DNA of 64,000 nucleotides, from positions 4,048,001-4,112,000 of the forward strand of contig WPIO01000032.1 of the NCBI GenBank assembly GCA_009760855.2, read 5' to 3'. This DNA is from Cristatella mucedo. Its lineage: Eukaryota; Bryozoa; Phylactolaemata; Cristatellidae. The translations under genes were made by a program, and so were the position numbers. The first letter of the stretch is position 1. The number at the start of each line of letters is the position of its first letter. Under the pieces are notes generated by a model, which was given only the letters and a program-made list of their open reading frames with translations, was not told where the DNA came from and searched no databases. Shown piece after piece: positions 1 through 9,021 of this stretch.

Positions 1-60
1 ACCTGAAAGTGCAAAGTTTTGACTGTAGGGCCAACGTGATCATCAAGTAAAAAGTCATTT

Positions 61-246
61 TTGAATATCACACTTGGCTTAAGTGCTGATACTAAAATAA
101 ATTTTAATTCCTCACAATCTCATGAGCATATAAGCTCGAGAGTTTCTGTATTTTTGAATATCACACTTGGCTTAAGTGCTGATACTAAAATAAATTTTAA
201 TTCCTCACAATCTCATGAGCATATAAGCTCGAGAGTTTCTGTATTT
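61..246. repeat. 93-bp direct tandem duplication (two copies)
   Basis: Two adjacent copies of a 93-bp unit start at 61 and 154 and look identical by eye. The period is a multiple of three, so a short open frame repeats the same 31 residues. I do not see a start context, a domain or a longer frame, so I treat it as a recent tandem duplication of AT-rich repeat DNA and not as a gene. Confidence 0.9.
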
Positions 247-509
247 CTAAATGAGCAATTCTCATTAGCAAGAAGCTGAAGAAGACGCTTCATCTGAGCA
301 CTCTGAGCACTGGCTGGATTGAAGTAACTGTGGGTGACTACCTCGTCCAATTTAACGATTAATGAGCTGACCAATAATGGTTAAGAGCTGAAGCAGTGAG
401 AGTAAGTAAGAGAGGAATTATATTTCTCAGATAAAATAAATAATAGAGCAAGAAAGAAAACAAATAACTATTAAACTTGAGGTAAATAACTCAAGTCAAA
501 GATTTAGAT
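247..509. other. AT-rich stretch, nothing recognised
   Basis: No reading frame with a recognisable product, no RNA gene and no clear repeat was seen between the tandem duplication and the LINE 3' end that follows. Confidence 0.5.
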
Positions 510-942
510 TCAAGTTACTAACAATAAGAATGGTAATAGGTCGCTTGTAAAGCACCCAAGGAGAACTAAATTTCCACCCAGGCACTTTAAAAATTGCTCC
601 AAGAGAATCGAGAAACAAGGGTTAATGACATTCAAGATACCATGCTTAGACATGCATGCAAAAGCAAGCAAGTGTTTAAGACAGAATGCTAAAGCATACA
701 AATATACACTCGTGGCCACCGGTTACTAGGATCTCTGGCCAGCAGCACACTGAATCATGCACAGGCAAGCTCGCAAAGCACTCAGGAGCAACAAAGGTCA
801 AATGTTCATTGGGGCGAAGGGCAAGCTGAGCGGACACGTGCATCTTTAGTTGATGCTGCAATGATGCAAGGTCATCGCAAGTAAAGACCGCACCCGGAAG
901 CGCTTTGTAGACTTTTTGTGCACACGTGCTGCAGGTTGAATC
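510..942 (-). mobile_element. LINE 3' part (L2/CR1-type), continued at 5083 beyond an LTR-element insertion
   Basis: Read on the minus strand, 690-942 gives the C-terminal end of a LINE ORF2: a stretch corresponding to the 'APKxWNSLP...L.TFKxxLKxHLF' block of L2-type elements, here much decayed (AQKVYKALP, then DDLASLQHQLKMH). A 3' untranslated region and a tail follow. The tail resembles the family A core (a TTTAGTTCTC block followed by a GGTGCTTTA-type end) and ends near an ATT-rich stretch at about 510. The upstream half of the same element is at 5083-5936. The 5-bp duplication around the LTR element shows that they were once contiguous. A second copy of this 3' UTR lies at 6885-7160. Confidence 0.7.
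938..942. repeat. Target-site duplication of the LTR element (left)
   Basis: GAATC immediately outside the left LTR, repeated at 5078-5082 immediately outside the right LTR. Five bases is the usual integrase stagger for this class of elements. Confidence 0.9.
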
Positions 943-1250
943 TGTGCTTCGATGCGCCTTGCACGAAGAACGCCTTGCACGAAAAACGCCAGCACAGAAC
1001 CAGCACCAACAGTTTATTCTACTACAGAGCAGAGGGAGCACGACTTCACTCGCCCCTCTCTCCCCACTGAATCCCCCTCCTCGCCCACGGCTGTGTTTTT
1101 GCTGACCCTGATGGTGAGTCCACCATCTGACTGTGGTGCCCGGCCTGTCCAAACCACACCACAGGCGAACCACAGCTATGCACCACCGGTGACGCTCCTG
1201 ACAGCTGTTTAAGAAAGGAGCGGTACCGGCCTGCATATACTCAGACCACA
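943..1250 (-). repeat. 3' LTR (308 bp)
   Basis: Matches 4773-5077 at about 97% by hand alignment. On the minus strand it carries AATAAA (complement of TTTATT at 1013-1018), a plausible polyadenylation signal. A GCCTTGCACGAAgAAC-type 16-bp unit is doubled near 955-990. A short purine run just inside the element at 1251-1262, read on the minus strand, is a candidate polypurine tract. Confidence 0.93.
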
Positions 1251-2123
1251 AGCTCCCTTGACCTTAAGGTCACAAGTTCCCAGCTGCAATGCGAGTAGGG
1301 CACTGTACCATCGTTTAAGCAAACTCCCTTGTCCCCTGACGTACAGATCAGTCCATGACGTAGTCGGAGAACCAACGTGGGTGCTGCAGTTCCGACCGCA
1401 TGCAAAGCTGGTGGCCGCCCCTTTCCTGTCCCAGCATACTCCTCATCTTCGCCTCTTATCTGGGAGGGTGCTGGCAGATGAGCCGGTAATACTGGCTCAG
1501 CGTCCGGAACTAACCTGACGTCCGAAACATGTCTTCGGATTCTGTTCACCTCGACACCAAGGCCGTGAGTCCCCGAGGTCACAATCCCTTCCGGCCATTC
1601 TGACGTACACCGCGCATCGGCTGGTTTCACAAAAACCCTTTGGCCCGCTGTGTAGTTAATGGCAGATTGGGCGTTGCAGTGCTGTGTCTTCTTTGGCTGG
1701 AGCGGGCACCGCCATTCATATGTAAATAACCGCCTGTGAGGCACGGTTTCGCCCTTTATCCCCTCAGTCGGCGCCGAATTGTACCAGTACAGGAATGGGC
1801 CGCCATAGCGTAAATCTGCTGGGCCCACAATCCACCAGCGTCAGATATTTCTCATCGCGGTAGTGCGTGACATCCATCGCAAGACGAGACCAGGGTTCGG
1901 TGACGTCAAGACTGCCTTGCTGCCACGAAATCGGCGACGGATCCACTGATCTGCAGCGAAGACAGGAACGAACAATTCGTTCTACATCGGTTCTGCGGAT
2001 GTTCGCATTAGGGTGACATAGCCTCGCCAGGTATAGCGTCCTGTCGACGCCCAGGTGGTGGATTGTGGAATTGCTTGAGGTCGATATTGGGAGCCGCCAA
2101 ACTGACCTCAGGAGCGACGGCAC
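1241..2123 (-). pseudogene. Integrase of the LTR element, internally deleted
   Basis: The minus-strand frame 2123-1764 holds the zinc-binding N-terminal part (HHLGVDRT, then CLRCRS) and the start of the DDE core (LAMDVTHY, with the first catalytic Asp, then LTLVDCGPSRF). A second frame, 1828-1241, holds the downstream part (YNSAP, then TVPHRRLFTYEWRCP) and a basic C-terminal region that reads through into the LTR before stopping. Only about 20 residues separate CGPSRF from YNSAP, whereas related integrases have roughly 90 or more there, including the second Asp and the Glu of the triad. I infer an internal deletion with a frame change near 1780-1810. The strand-transfer activity should therefore be lost. 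Confidence 0.8.
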
Positions 2124-2782
2124 CGGTACAGCAAGTCGTGAACTTCAACCACCTTTGCGGTACTCGCGTCAGCTCGTCCGCTTTGTTCTCCGGCGACCTT
2201 ACTAGGCTTACAGTCGTCTCCAGATTGCACTCCGTTATAATATCTCGGAGTAGGCCCAATCGTCGTCGAATTATCGTCTCTCCCATGCCACGCGTCCTCA
2301 TGGGTTTATCCCCATCGATCAATGACTTCAGCCAACCAAACACCGAAGTTGAATCAGTCACGATTTGGACTTTCTGAAGTCCCCACGCAATAGCGATGTT
2401 AAGGCCTTTGATGACGGCTTCTAGCTCGGCGGTGTTTATATGCGAAGTATCGTCCGGCTTTCGAAGCCAGGAGGCATCCTCAACCACTTTACCGTCAATC
2501 TCAAGGCACGTTCCAATAGCGATGCTGCTTGCTCGCATCGCACCACAATTTTCCACTGACGACATTGGACACCTGCCACGCGCCAGTCACCGGATCACAA
2601 GCTAGCACCCTGCGATGGATGTCGTGAGCAATTTCCAGAACCTTACTCGGCACTTTGCTGTCCCAGTCCTGATCGCTGGCTATACGTTTGAGATAACTGC
2701 AAGCGGGTCGCAGCCAGCCGGCTACCGGAAAATGCCCGACGAGTTGCCCACACCAAGAAAATAATTCTCGCCGCGTCAGCAC
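2124..2782 (-). pseudogene. RNase H domain of the LTR element, frameshifted
   Basis: Two minus-strand frames overlap. Frame 2782-2501 carries the region between RT and RNase H and the first RNase H aspartate in LWCDAS. Frame 2565-2008 continues with E in NTAELEA (about 2427), D in VTDST (about 2355) and D in NKADELTR (about 2178). This is the D-E-D-D set of retroviral-type RNase H. The switch of frame near 2520-2540 shows a frameshift between the first Asp and the rest. The role in the intact family is removal of RNA from the RNA:DNA hybrid. Confidence 0.82.
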
Positions 2783-2833
2783 TGACTGTACAGAGCCTAT
2801 GGCATTATCTCGGCGCCATACGAGCTCGTTGCG

Positions 2834-3370
2834 TTAACTGTCAATGCGGAGGCCTAGGACACGACCACCCTCTAACTTTTCAGGTGGTTTTGCTACAAGT
2901 CCGTACTCGCGGAGAAGCTCAATCACACGGTCGTTTGAGACGATATCATTGTTCGCCAAAATGTCGTCGACATATGAATCCGTGCCGGATCTGACCCGCT
3001 CATCCATAGACAACACTTTATTTAATATAACAGTCATTATTTTTGGTGCAACGTTAAGGCCGAAACCCAGGCGAGTCAGGCAGTATCGGCGGCCATGAAG
3101 TTCAACCACCTGGTACTTCCACAATGATGGGTCTACGTGAATTTGCAAATAGGCCTTACGCAGGTCCACGACGCTTACGTTTCGTCCCATTCGCCGCCAT
3201 GCACGAAGTTTATTACTGCACACGTCCCCTTCAGCCGTGTGGCTCGACACGAACTGGTTGAGCTCGCGATAGTCGAGGACGGGCCTCACTTTCCCTTTGC
3301 TGCTTTGGACCACCGCCATCAAGGGAATCAGCCCACCGCACTCCCCGTGAAAAGGTTGAAGCCAACCTCA
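2834..3370 (-). pseudogene. Reverse transcriptase domain of the LTR element
   Basis: The minus-strand frame 3322-2834 shows RT blocks in order: KVRPVLDYRELN, motif A VVDLRKAYLQI (Asp near 3166), LTRLGFGLNVAP, and motif C DSYVDDI (2963-2974). The catalytic Asp residues are present, unlike in the LINE copies in this window. The frame is short (162 residues) and the connecting segment to the protease lies in other frames at 3368-3568, where WNWKEGVQAPLLQNR and EYEREVEDWI are readable. The enzyme signature is therefore intact but the reading frame is broken on both sides. Confidence 0.88.
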
Positions 3371-3712
3371 CTTTATCCAGTCCTCCACTTCCCGTTCATA
3401 TTCTGCTTCTACCTCAGCCGGGATGCGATGAGGACATGCGGTTCTGCAGCAAGGGGGCCTGTACGCCTTCTTTCCAGTTCCAGAGCACGTGCCACGCGCC
3501 ATCGTGGAATACGGCAGTAAAATCTTTGTCGGAGACTGTAAGCTCGCTCGAATTTCCGACCTTTGCAACGAGCGAAACGTCGGTGGCCGGAGGGGAGTGA
3601 GGGCAGGTTACACTGTTTCTTTCGCCGCGGATGCATCGGGTCGCTGGAGCCTCATTACCGAAGTCAACTTGGCCTTCACCGCCGTGCTCTATGCGGACGC
3701 CGCCTAGCGCTC
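3371..3712 (-). pseudogene. Protease-RT linker of the LTR element, frame-shifted
   Basis: The frame 3770-3414 continues the end of the protease (GHRPREDVIRALGG, then VDFG) and the linker with WHVLWNWKEGVQAPLLQNR. The following segment (EYEREVEDWIK) is in frame 3568-3368, ending at a stop. The sequence of frames shows at least two indels between protease and RT. Confidence 0.7.
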
Positions 3713-4366
3713 TTATGACATCCTCCCTAGGACGATGTCCCAGCCAGCGATTATATCGGTCACCAAACAATTAACCTCCAGCGGTACTCCTCTAATTAAC
3801 AAACTGACCTTACACGTAGAGGTACAGAGAGCGCGGTCACCGCTCATCATCAAGAGAGCCTCCCTCGCAGGCTGCAGATCACGAGAGGAGGCCAGCACTG
3901 ATGCAAGCACCGTGCGGGAGCAGCCGGTGTCGACAAGTGCAGTAGCGAACTGGCCATTTAACATCACGCCAATGGAGGGCAGTCGCGCCGAAGTCAAGGG
4001 GAACACGCTGGTGCAGGTGTTGGCGGTTTCCCTTATTCGTTTTTTTTGATCGCCGAACTTTTTACCACACGCAGCAGCTAGATGATTCGGATCGCCGCAG
4101 ATCCAGCAAAGTCGCGTGCGCGGCCCGCTGCGAAAAGGCCGGTCGGTGTACCGTCTTTGCGAGTCCGGCCTAGACTGCACCGCGACGCCACGGGTCTGAG
4201 CGCGTCGATCCTCGAAACGGCCGGCGAGACAGGCTTCACTTGACGAGACAAAGTTCCTCGACATTTCAACCAGCACGGGCAAATCAGCTCTGGTAAGCGA
4301 GCACGCTGCTCGAAGTTGCCGCTTTACGTCATCGGGTAGGCCCGACACAAATGCGCACTTCAGCAA
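3713..4366 (-). pseudogene. Gag C-terminal half with zinc knuckle and aspartic protease
   Basis: A 217-codon open frame on the minus strand. Residues 87-100 are a CCHC zinc knuckle, C-x2-C-x4-H-x4-C, typical of nucleocapsid. Residues 143-151 contain ALVDTGCSR, the DTG active site of a retropepsin, and the segment ends with WDIVLGRMS, matching the second conserved block of that fold. The frame differs from the upstream gag frame (4758-4360); the join falls in a short C run near 4375, so a single indel probably separates them. Confidence 0.87.
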
Positions 4367-4758
4367 AGACTCCGGGGGATACGCAGGTGCCCCGCTTGAG
4401 CAGCAAAGACAATGGACGCCAAGCGAACAAGGTCGGCCAAGTAGACGTCTGGCGACTCACCCTCGCAAAGTTTTCTGCTCGATAACTCGTGGTACGCGCG
4501 GAAGCAATCGGGCGAAAACGCGGCGCTGAGTGCGCGTTTCACCTTCGTATAGTCACATTTATCACTGTCCGCCAGCCCTTCATAGACGGCAAAAGCTCCG
4601 CCGGTTAAGTACAAGGGCATGAGTGCGGCAAGATCGTCATCTTTAACCTTGTTTGTCTTGGCCACGGAGTCCAGTCGACGTACCCACGCGACGAAGTCCG
4701 TTTTGCCGTCATAAGGTGCGATTTTGCCTAGCATTACCATTGATGCCATCAACTCCAT
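4360..4758 (-). pseudogene. Gag N-terminal half of the LTR element
   Basis: Minus-strand frame with Met at 4758 (MELMASMVMLGKIAPYDGK). The region YDGKTDFVAWVRRLDSVAK is typical of Ty3/Gypsy gag capsid N-terminal domains, and ESPDVYLADLVRLAS is capsid-like. The frame is open upstream into the LTR with another Met at 4839. I prefer 4758 because translation from the LTR is not expected, but its ATG is only 14 bases from the LTR end, leaving almost no room for a leader and overlapping the place where a tRNA primer site should be. Confidence 0.8.
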
Positions 4759-4772
4759 CCCAAGAAATAGCT

Positions 4773-5077
4773 TGTGCTTCGATGCGCCTTGCACGAAGAA
4801 CGCCTTGCACGAAGAACGCCAGCACAGAACCAACACCAACAGTTTATTCTACTACAGAGCAGAGGGAGCACGACTTCACTCGCCCCTCTCTCCCCACTGA
4901 ATCCCCCTCCTCGCCGCGGCTGTTTTTGCCGACCCCGATGTTGAGTCTACCATCTGACTGTGGTGCCCGGCCTATCCAAACCACACCACAGGCGAACCAC
5001 AGCTATGCACCACCGGTGACGCTCCTGACAGCTGTTTAAGAAAGGAGCGGTACCGGCCTGCGTGTACTCAGACCACA
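4773..5077 (-). repeat. 5' LTR (305 bp)
   Basis: Partner of 943-1250, with the same TG...CA ends and the same minus-strand AATAAA. It lacks three bases near 4915-4930 relative to the other LTR. As the upstream LTR in the minus orientation it should carry the promoter; I do not see an unambiguous TATA box. Confidence 0.93.
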
Positions 5078-5082
5078 GAATC
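5078..5082. repeat. Target-site duplication of the LTR element (right)
   Basis: GAATC directly outside the right LTR, matching 938-942. Confidence 0.9.
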
Positions 5083-5935
5083 AGCAAAGTATTTCGATTT
5101 AGTGCAAGTTAGTTTCAATTTAGTGCAAGGTGACCTGTTTCTGACGAATGGGTGGTGCAAGAGCACACCAGAGGGGCAAGGAGGTCGCTCACGTGGGCGG
5201 ATGCAAGCGAATGAAGTCACCTGATTGAGAGACTGTGAAGCACAGGCAAAAGTAGTTGATGTGGCAGCTACACCACCGATGACAGGCCAGACAAGCTGCT
5301 GAGTTTTGCACCAGTTGAAGACTGTTAGGGACACTGGCCAGGAGTCATGAATAAAGGGAGTCGCTGCAATCTAGATGCCATATCTCAAACGCGTGAGCTA
5401 GCATGGCGGCTGTCGAACTTTTGTCTAACCAGGCCCCGATTTTGGGCATGTTCCTTTGCTGCTATAGACCGACTCGACTTCGGTGACACAATGTGCTCAT
5501 CAAATTACAAGTTGTTTTGCAATAGCAAGCCCAGATTACGTGCAGACGTCACTGGAGGGATGCTAGACAAACCAATTTTGAGGGTGAGGTCTTGCAACTT
5601 GACCGTGACTCTAGGCTTTGCCTTGACAATGAAATCAGTCTTGCCGTCATTTAGTTTCAGGAAGTAGGTGCGAATGTGCTGGCTGCAACGGAATCGTATG
5701 CGTTGAATGAGGAGCAAGGCTTAGAAGGGTAGAAGGATGGGTAGAGCTGTCTGTCCTCAGCGTAGAAATGAATTCCAGGATTCTTTGGCGATGAAATCGA
5801 CTGGAGCAAAAGTATAGTGAGTACAAACATATAATATAAGTGAAAACAGGGAGGAGTGTAAGACCGAACCCTGAGGAATTACACAATGTAAGAGGTCCTC
5901 GGATGACCGATGGCTATTCATATCTAATCTCTTGA

Positions 5936-5936
<1 letters not shown>
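5083..5936 (-). mobile_element. LINE (L2/CR1-type) reverse-transcriptase part, upstream half of the interrupted copy
   Basis: On the minus strand, 5886-5640 reads as the RT core in shifting frames: a VIPQGSVL block, then a FYAEDRQLY block where active elements have YADDTQLY. It continues with YFLKLNDGKTDFIV and SARNLGLLLQ (5717-5500), and then an LVQNSA-like block near 5310. The order continues into 942-510 after removal of the LTR element. The catalytic YADD is changed to YAED and there are several stops, so it is a dead copy. It is cut off on its 5' side at the (CT)n array at about 5937. Confidence 0.75.

Positions 5937-6008
<72 letters not shown>
5937..6008. repeat. (CT)n microsatellite, about 70 bp
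   Basis: Uninterrupted CT dinucleotides, about 35 repeats, ending at TATCTTAG. Confidence 0.97.
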
Positions 6009-6013
<5 letters not shown>

Positions 6014-6884
6014 AGTTAGGAACTAGCTTGGTGTAACTTAACTTAGCTGTAACTAGCCCAGTTTAACGCTGTGCCAGTTACATCTAGGCGTGTTGGAAGA
6101 CGCTCCAAAAAGATTTGGCGATCACTTGTGACAAATACTGCCGAGAGATTCAAGATGCCCGACTGAGAGGCTCTACCCAGGTCATCATTATACAGCAGGT
6201 CACTGTAAATCCGAAACAGAACAATATTTTGGGAGTGGCTAGCTCGAACTTTCTAGCATGATCTGATGAATTGGTGTAATCATTTTGCTGGAGGAGTGCC
6301 ATTCATTTGAATGACTTGGACGATAGTTACATTCTCATGATCTAGGGCTCACGTTGCTATGGGAAACCTTCTTCGCTGAGCTAGACTCACTTGGTATTTA
6401 TTTGTGAAACTCAGTATACCATGCTGAAAGTGTGCCCCATTCAGTACAGAGAATGGACCTTGAGTTGATACTGCAATTTTTGTGAAACAGTGATGCCCGA
6501 TTGCATTTGTGATTAGTGTAACAAAAATAAGTAAGGAAGAAAACTTATTACGATGATAGCATTAGTTTTTTTTAAGAAATTTTGCTGAGAAAAGAACATT
6601 ATTCAATGAATATCCTTAAATAAAAAAAATGAAGAAAGCAAAAATGTCTGCTGTAAGTGTCTCTGAACTCAAATTTTAGCAGAAAATATAGCAAAAAACC
6701 CACTGATTCATAGCATAAAAAACTGTGGTTGTTGCATTTGGGGCTATTAAATTCACTAAAAATTTGGGGTAAGTTTATGCATACGCTATACTATTACTGA
6801 TTAGTACCAAAACGAACCTGCTTGCCTATATTAGTGAAAACCAGCATATCAATTATGGCAGTTTTTCTGTCTTTGATTAATAAT
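6009..6884. other. AT-rich intergenic stretch, nothing recognised
   Basis: No reading frame with a recognisable domain, no RNA gene and no repeat shared with the rest of the window was found here. Confidence 0.5.
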
Positions 6885-7160
6885 AATAATAGGTCGTTGT
6901 AGTGCACGCAAAAAGAACTAAATCTCACTACACATGCTTTACAAATTGTGGCAAGAGTATAAATAGCCAAGGTTAAAGACACGGTATAACGCTTCGACAG
7001 GCATGCAAAAGGACTCAAGTATCGTCCTTAGACCAGCAGAAAAAGCATGCAAATAGAAAGGCAGGGCCACCTGTTACCAGGACCCCTGATTGGTAACATG
7101 CATTCAATCTTGCACAGGTAAGCTTCTAAAGTACATATGGATACAAAATTCAGTAAAGTG
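6885..7160 (-). mobile_element. LINE 3' UTR copy, same subfamily as 510-942
   Basis: On the minus strand it shares with 510-790 the blocks GTAACaGGTGGCC, TTTGCATGC, TTAACCyTkG and the tail TTTAGTTCTyyTTG followed by an ATT-rich end. The tail lies at the low-coordinate side in both copies. There is no coding part left, so it is a 5'-truncated insertion. Confidence 0.7.
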
Positions 7161-7599
7161 CATTGAAAGCTGCACGGCACAAAAACGTCTTTGCCGAGAC
7201 AAAAAAGATACAACGCAATTGCCGGTGGGGAAAACCCGTAAGCCGATTCCCGATATTTGTATGTAGTGTCTTTTATCATTCCCCTTGGATTATAAAATGA
7301 AACTGAAGTGAAAAATTCTCCACTATGTTCATATCAGCACTCTGTACTACTTGAAAGATGCCAGTTTTTTATGAAGTTTTATTATTCATACTTGTCCTTT
7401 GCTGTCTGGTTTTCAAGCATTGTAAGTCCACTGGTAAAAATGGTGTGCATACGCAATTCAGTTTTCTATCGCAATCCAAAAGTTGAGATTCTGACGAAAA
7501 AATAAAACAAAAATACTAAACCACGAACTAGTTGGCAAATATTCAGGTTATTGGCACCTGCATTCCAAGATCTGATGCCAGCCACCGTTCACTAAAGCG
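7161..7599. other. Unassigned AT-rich stretch
   Basis: Nothing recognisable; only short open frames without domains. Confidence 0.4.
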
Positions 7600-8226
7600 T
7601 GCTAGCTTGTGAAATGGGTAAACGAGGCATGTCTGTCGTAAGCGTCGCAGTTGCCACATCACAACCCTTCTTGCAGACCTGCACTGGCTACCTGCTAAGC
7701 AACGGATCGACTTCAAGGTTTTTTCACTCAATTTTAGGTCCTTTCATTCTTTGGCTCCAGCCTACCTATAAGATCTACTCTCCCACCAGGCCAACCATCG
7801 TCCTACCCGCTTTTCGGAAACTAACTGTTTACTTATACTTCGTACGCACCTCAAATCCTTTGGAGACCTGCATTTAGTTCGTATGCTCCCAAAGACTGGA
7901 GCCCACTCCCGACTTGCGTAACGACATCCCCTGACTTGACTACATAAAAAAAATATTTAAAAACGCACCTAATGATTACAGCATTTAGTGGGCCACGTGA
8001 TTCGTCCTTTATGTGCTTATACGTGCTGACACTGTGCACGCTATCACAAACCACACCTGCATGCTGACCCTGTGTATGGCACCCCTAACTATATTATTCG
8101 TGTTGTCTATCAAGCATGATATCACTCTCCATTCAATCGTGATTCCTTTGCAGCAAATTTTAAGCGCCAAGAAAGAGATTGAGTTCTCTGAGGGCGCTTG
8201 ATCAAGTTTGTTATTATTATTATTAT
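7600..8226 (+). mobile_element. LINE-A 3' end, 5'-truncated
   Basis: Plus-strand C-terminal LINE ORF2 remnant: blocks for SVVSVAVAT, ACTGGCTACC (LHWLP), ATGCTCCCAAAG (APK.W) and CCTTTGGAGACC. These match the other family A copies at 59015-59545 and, inverted, at 58386-59014. The 3' UTR follows, with TGCATGCTGACCCTGTG and the terminal AGAGATTGAGTTCTCTGAGG core, then (ATT)n at 8207-8226. This is typical of a 5'-truncated L2-type insertion. Confidence 0.85.
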
Positions 8227-8969
8227 GTCTAGAAATTAATTTTGTCTAGAGCAAACTGAAACACATCGACTTAATTAAACTAATTCCCGGACAAGGATAA
8301 ACCTTCAATTCTCAGTGGATGTGAACACTTTTGTTAGTCAAGCTGACTTTTTAGTTTATTTAGTATTTCCGATGAGTAAAACTGAGCATGCCTATATTGT
8401 GAGATCGTTTCACGCTTAGGGCAAAGAGTCTCGTGGCAGAATGCCTCCGGTAATTCTGGATTTTTAAGAATATCTGCTGTATTTGTCACCGCAGCTAAAG
8501 AAGTTCAAAGTTTCAGCTATCACGGGGTGTTTAAAAGCACTGCAGCGCCCCGCGGGAGAAGTCGGAGTTTCCCCGACTTGCATGCTCTGAGTAAGTCGAG
8601 GCGTTGATACAGTACCAGGTGGCCTAGCGCAGTGGATGTGTGGATAGCGAACAGTGATCGCAGCTCTGCAAGTAATAGAGGTTGAAATACACACACACCT
8701 TCCGACAGTTCATTGTGATTTGGCTCGAGCACACACGCGGATTTTCCTCCACTCTAAAGGTTAAATTTGTATGTTCTCCGTCCCACGGTGAACCGCATTG
8801 GAGCATTTGGTATTGGAAACTTGAAAATCCACGTGACGAAATTCCTAGATTTTATTTGTCAACCATGTAATAAAAGTGTAGCGTGCTAAGCTTGGAGCAT
8901 CGTCTCTTTTGTATTTGAAAGCTCTACTTGGGGCCACTTTCGCTTGTAGAAAAGCAAATTGGCTGTTAG
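8227..8969. other. Unassigned stretch
   Basis: No domain-bearing frame, RNA gene or shared repeat detected. Open frames on the minus strand at 8464-8806 overlap one another in different frames and have no recognisable product. Confidence 0.4.
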
Positions 8970-9021
8970 TAAATAAAATAAAATAAAAATAAAAAATAAA
9001 AATAAATAAAATAAAAAATAG
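8970..9021. repeat. (AAAAT)n-like A-rich simple repeat
   Basis: Imperfect AAAATA/AAATA units over about 50 bp, followed by an inverted ATAGCAATGTTGCTAT element at about 9017-9032 and then further AT-rich sequence. Confidence 0.85.

Larger units (their letters stand above)
943..5077 (-). mobile_element. LTR retrotransposon, Ty3/Gypsy-like domain order, defective
   Basis: A complete insertion 4135 bp long, bounded by two LTRs of about 305 bp that begin TG and end CA, and flanked by the 5-bp duplication GAATC (938-942 and 5078-5082). On the minus strand the internal order is gag with zinc knuckle, aspartic protease, reverse transcriptase, RNase H, then integrase. RT-RNaseH-integrase order suits Ty3/Gypsy or BEL/Pao; the RT block favours a Gypsy-like relative, but I cannot run a tree. 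At least four frame changes break the coding region and most of the integrase core is missing, so this copy is not autonomous. My hand alignment of the LTRs gives about nine substitutions plus three indel bases, so it is fairly young. It sits inside a minus-strand LINE. Confidence 0.92.

Noticed and set aside
61-246. CRISPR-like array
   Set aside because: Only two adjacent copies without spacers, in an animal genome.
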